64,000 bases of DNA, from positions 1 to 64,000 of the forward strand of contig JBPCNX010000047.1 of NCBI GenBank assembly GCA_051000815.1. The letters are read 5' to 3'. Positions 62,145-64,000 of the stretch are shown in pieces. The translations under genes and the position numbers were made by a program. The DNA is from PSRF01 sp051000815 (GTDB lineage: Bacteria > Acidobacteriota > Blastocatellia > Pyrinomonadales > Pyrinomonadaceae). Positions within the stretch are counted from its first letter, which is position 1; each line of letters begins with the position of its first letter. The notes below the pieces were generated by a model that worked only from the letters and a program-made list of their open reading frames with translations, searched no databases and had not been told where the DNA came from.

Positions 62145-63542
62145 TCAGCACCAGAGTTTCTTTTGGAGCGTTTTGAATCTGTCGGTAATTTCATCGTGAG
62201 CGAAGTGTCTTCCGTCTTCGACGATGCGCTTGCCGCCGACCACGACGTCTCTAACCGCTGTGCCGTTCAGCGAAAAGACGATCGCAGTAAGCAGGTCGTC
62301 CGGCGAAGCGCCCGCGATTGACGGATCGTCGAGGTTAACAGTAAAGAAATCCGCGGCATGGCCCGCTTCGAGCACAGCGCCGGGCGCATTCAAACTCAGC
62401 GCACCGTTGACGGTGGCGCAGTCAAAGAGCCGGGCAGCGAGGGCGGACCTCCCATCATCGTTCGGTTCTGCAAGAACAGCGCGCTCGAGCTTCTGAAGCC
62501 GCAAGTGATACTCAAGTTCCCGCGCATCTTCCAACAAGTCGATTTGAGTCTGACTATCGGTTCCCAGTGAGACGCCGATGCCTTCCTTGAACAGGGTGTC
62601 AATCGGAACGATGCCATCACCAAGATTGCGTTCGGTTGTTGGGCAGGCGCAGACCATTGCACCGGCATCAGCGATCATCCGAGCGGCTTTAGGGGTTATA
62701 TGGATAACGTGGACGCCGGTGAATCGTTCGCTGAGTAAACCCTCAGTGTCGAGTAAGGCAATCGGCGACCTTCCGTGCTCCTCGATACATGCAGAGACTT
62801 CCGCTGGTTGTTCGGCCACGTGCATGTGGATTGGCAACTTCGCTTCGTTGCCAAAACTTACCACTGCCTTGAGATACTCCAGCGACACGGCTCGGACACT
62901 ATGCGGCGCAACTCCCACCCAGACTTCCCCCTCCCTCCCGGAAAAATCGGAGCGCAGTTTTTCTAAACGGGTCAGGTAAAGCTCGGGGTCTTTCTCGATG
63001 AAACGAGCCTGCCTGGGGTTTGCTTCCGCATGATGTCCGGCACGTTCATAAGCGACGCGCAAGAGCGCGATTCGCAAACCCACATCGCGCGCGGCACGAA
63101 TAACCTGTTTCGCGAGCAGGTTAGGATCTTCATAGGGCGAACCGTCGGCCTGGTTGTGAAGATAATGAAACTCGCCCACCGTAGTGATGCCGCGCAGTGC
63201 CATTTCCAGAAATGACATGCGCGAAGCGTCATAGAGGTCTTCGGGCGTTAGTCTGGTAGCGGCGCTGTACATCATTTCGCGCCAGGTCCAGAAACTGTCT
63301 TTTGAGGTTTCGGTGCGGTATTCAGTCCGGCCGCGAATCACGCGTTGAAACGCATGCGAGTGGGCGTTGACAAGGCCGGGCAGCACGGCGCGATTTCGCA
63401 GCCGCACGACATTCCCGGCGTCGTCCAGAGGACCGACGTGCGTGATAGCGCCGCCAGAATCAGTAACGATGGCTGAATTGGGTTTGAAGGTTCGGCCTGT
63501 GTATACCAGGTCAGGTAACCAGGCATGTGGAGAATGATTCAT
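62145..63542 (-). CDS. hutF: Formimidoylglutamate deiminase
   Basis: This 465-aa amidohydrolase has N-terminal P-G-L-V-N-A-H-S-H-A-F-Q-R (metal histidines), the V-A-P-H-S-V-R motif, H-M-H-V-A-E-Q, and the family-specific G-R-T-E-Y-R-T segment. HutF deiminates N-formimino-L-glutamate to N-formyl-L-glutamate, the branch used with HutG rather than HutG/FIGLU hydrolase. It pairs with hutH and hutU 11 kb away on the plus strand; hutI and hutG are not in the window. Confidence 0.9.
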   Translation of the reverse strand: MNHSPHAWLPDLVYTGRTFKPNSAIVTDSGGAITHVGPLDDAGNVVRLRNRAVLPGLVNAHSHAFQRVIRGRTEYRTETSKDSFWTWREMMYSAATRLTPEDLYDASRMSFLEMALRGITTVGEFHYLHNQADGSPYEDPNLLAKQVIRAARDVGLRIALLRVAYERAGHHAEANPRQARFIEKDPELYLTRLEKLRSDFSGREGEVWVGVAPHSVRAVSLEYLKAVVSFGNEAKLPIHMHVAEQPAEVSACIEEHGRSPIALLDTEGLLSERFTGVHVIHITPKAARMIADAGAMVCACPTTERNLGDGIVPIDTLFKEGIGVSLGTDSQTQIDLLEDARELEYHLRLQKLERAVLAEPNDDGRSALAARLFDCATVNGALSLNAPGAVLEAGHAADFFTVNLDDPSIAGASPDDLLTAIVFSLNGTAVRDVVVGGKRIVEDGRHFAHDEITDRFKTLQKKLWC

Positions 63543-63560
63543 TAAGAGGAGCTATGTGAA

Positions 63561-63647
63561 TGGTGCCGGAGGTCGGACTCGAACCGACATGAGTTTGACC
63601 TCGCCAGATTTTGAGTCTGGTGCGTATACCAATTTCGCCACTCCGGC
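63561..63647 (-). tRNA. tRNA-Leu (anticodon CAA)
   Basis: The 87-nt type II tRNA has acceptor GCCGGAG/CTCCGGC, anticodon loop CTCAAAA (anticodon CAA), variable arm with TCAAACTCA, T-loop GGTTCGAGTCC and CCA encoded at 63561-63563. Confidence 0.95.
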
Positions 63648-63774
63648 TTTGCGCTCAAGATAATACGGTCTCTTTTTCCGCGGCGCAACCGGCCGCGAGT
63701 TTTTGATTCGTAACCCTAAGGTCACTTAGTTTGAGCTACTTAGCCCACACTCATGAGTTGCCAGGCAGTTCAGC

Positions 63775-63803
63775 TGGACAGTCAAGCGGCTTCTCCCTAG
63801 AAT
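63775..63803 (+). promoter_or_regulatory. Sigma-70-type promoter
   Basis: TGGACA (63775-63780) and TAGAAT (63798-63803) are spaced by 17 bases, 71 bases before the start of the exported protein at the window end. Confidence 0.6.
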
Positions 63804-63873
63804 GAGGTGCCCCCCTGAAGATGTGAACAGAACTCTCCCGTAAGAAAAGTCTTAACTTTGAAAGGGAAGAAAT

Positions 63874-64000
63874 ATGAGAAAAACACTTGCCGTCTTGGTA
63901 GTGCTAACCATGCTCATGCTGATGGCGGTCCCGGCCTCGGCCAGGACATGCGGCCGACTCCGGCACAGGCATAGCAACGTTACCCATACTCATTACGCTT
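63874..64000 (+). CDS. Exported protein (partial, 5' end)
   Basis: Preceded by AAAGGGAAG, the first 42 codons give a signal peptide: K-T-L-A-V-L-V-V-L-T-M-L-M-L-M-A-V-P-A-S-A, cleavage after A-S-A. It is followed by R-T-C-G-R and a His-rich start of the mature protein. The gene continues past the window, so the product cannot be named. Confidence 0.75.
   Translation, partial: MRKTLAVLVVLTMLMLMAVPASARTCGRLRHRHSNVTHTHYA

Overview
The window looks like a chromosomal segment of an Acidobacteriota, most likely class Blastocatellia (Pyrinomonadales-like). This is inferred from moderately high GC, large secreted proteins with carboxypeptidase-regulatory and proprotein-convertase P domains, a Zwf/OpcA pair, the HutF branch of histidine catabolism, many TTG/GTG starts and abundant intergenic palindromes. 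No phylogenetic marker search could be run.

Layout. 0-12.5 kb: housekeeping and metabolic genes (Mpo1-like protein, aldo/keto reductase, Nudix hydrolase, cupin + PLP decarboxylase, CysQ-like phosphatase), a two-component pair (membrane histidine kinase + sigma-54 response regulator) and lepA. 12.6-17.9 kb: a candidate RiPP cluster of nucleotidyltransferase, exported STN-domain protein, a dead precursor copy, a 61-aa precursor with lasso-type leader spacing, HprK-like kinase, radical SAM-SPASM enzyme and PqqD-like recognition protein, closed by a strong hairpin. 18-25.6 kb: four large membrane proteins resembling GT-C glycosyltransferases, two of them broken. 26-36.5 kb: secreted proteins (one of 1740 aa), a solitary lasso B2-type transglutaminase homologue, RNase HI and a Ycf48-like repeat protein. 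36.6-42.5 kb: opcA-zwf, dnaX and a YggT protein, all on the minus strand. 42.6-45.3 kb: two tRNA-Ser genes and a tRNA-Ser fragment bracketing a TPR gene and a transporter-gene remnant, the outline of a small integrated element. 45.3-64 kb: tadA, hutH, a zinc-ribbon gene, hutU, an esterase, a SuhB-like phosphatase, PlsC, PilZ, gyrA, a MoaD-MoaE fusion, a LON-domain protein, an M20 deacylase, hutF and tRNA-Leu.

Two observations stand out. First is the RiPP-like cluster. Its precursor matches the lasso leader spacing (aromatic-x2-P-x-hydrophobic-x3-small-x5-T), and a decayed paralogue of the same peptide lies directly upstream, but a radical SAM enzyme sits where a lasso cyclase would be expected. 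Second is a family of intergenic arrays of 7-bp repeats, usually built as inverted repeats with a different heptamer at each locus, reminiscent of cyanobacterial heptanucleotide STRR sequences.

Caveat: at least six loci carry single-base frameshifts or one in-frame stop (about 3.03, 15.7, 16.56, 19.43, 22.05/22.95 and 60.32 kb). Highly conserved genes are intact. Either accessory genes are decaying or the assembly has scattered indel errors; sequence alone cannot decide.
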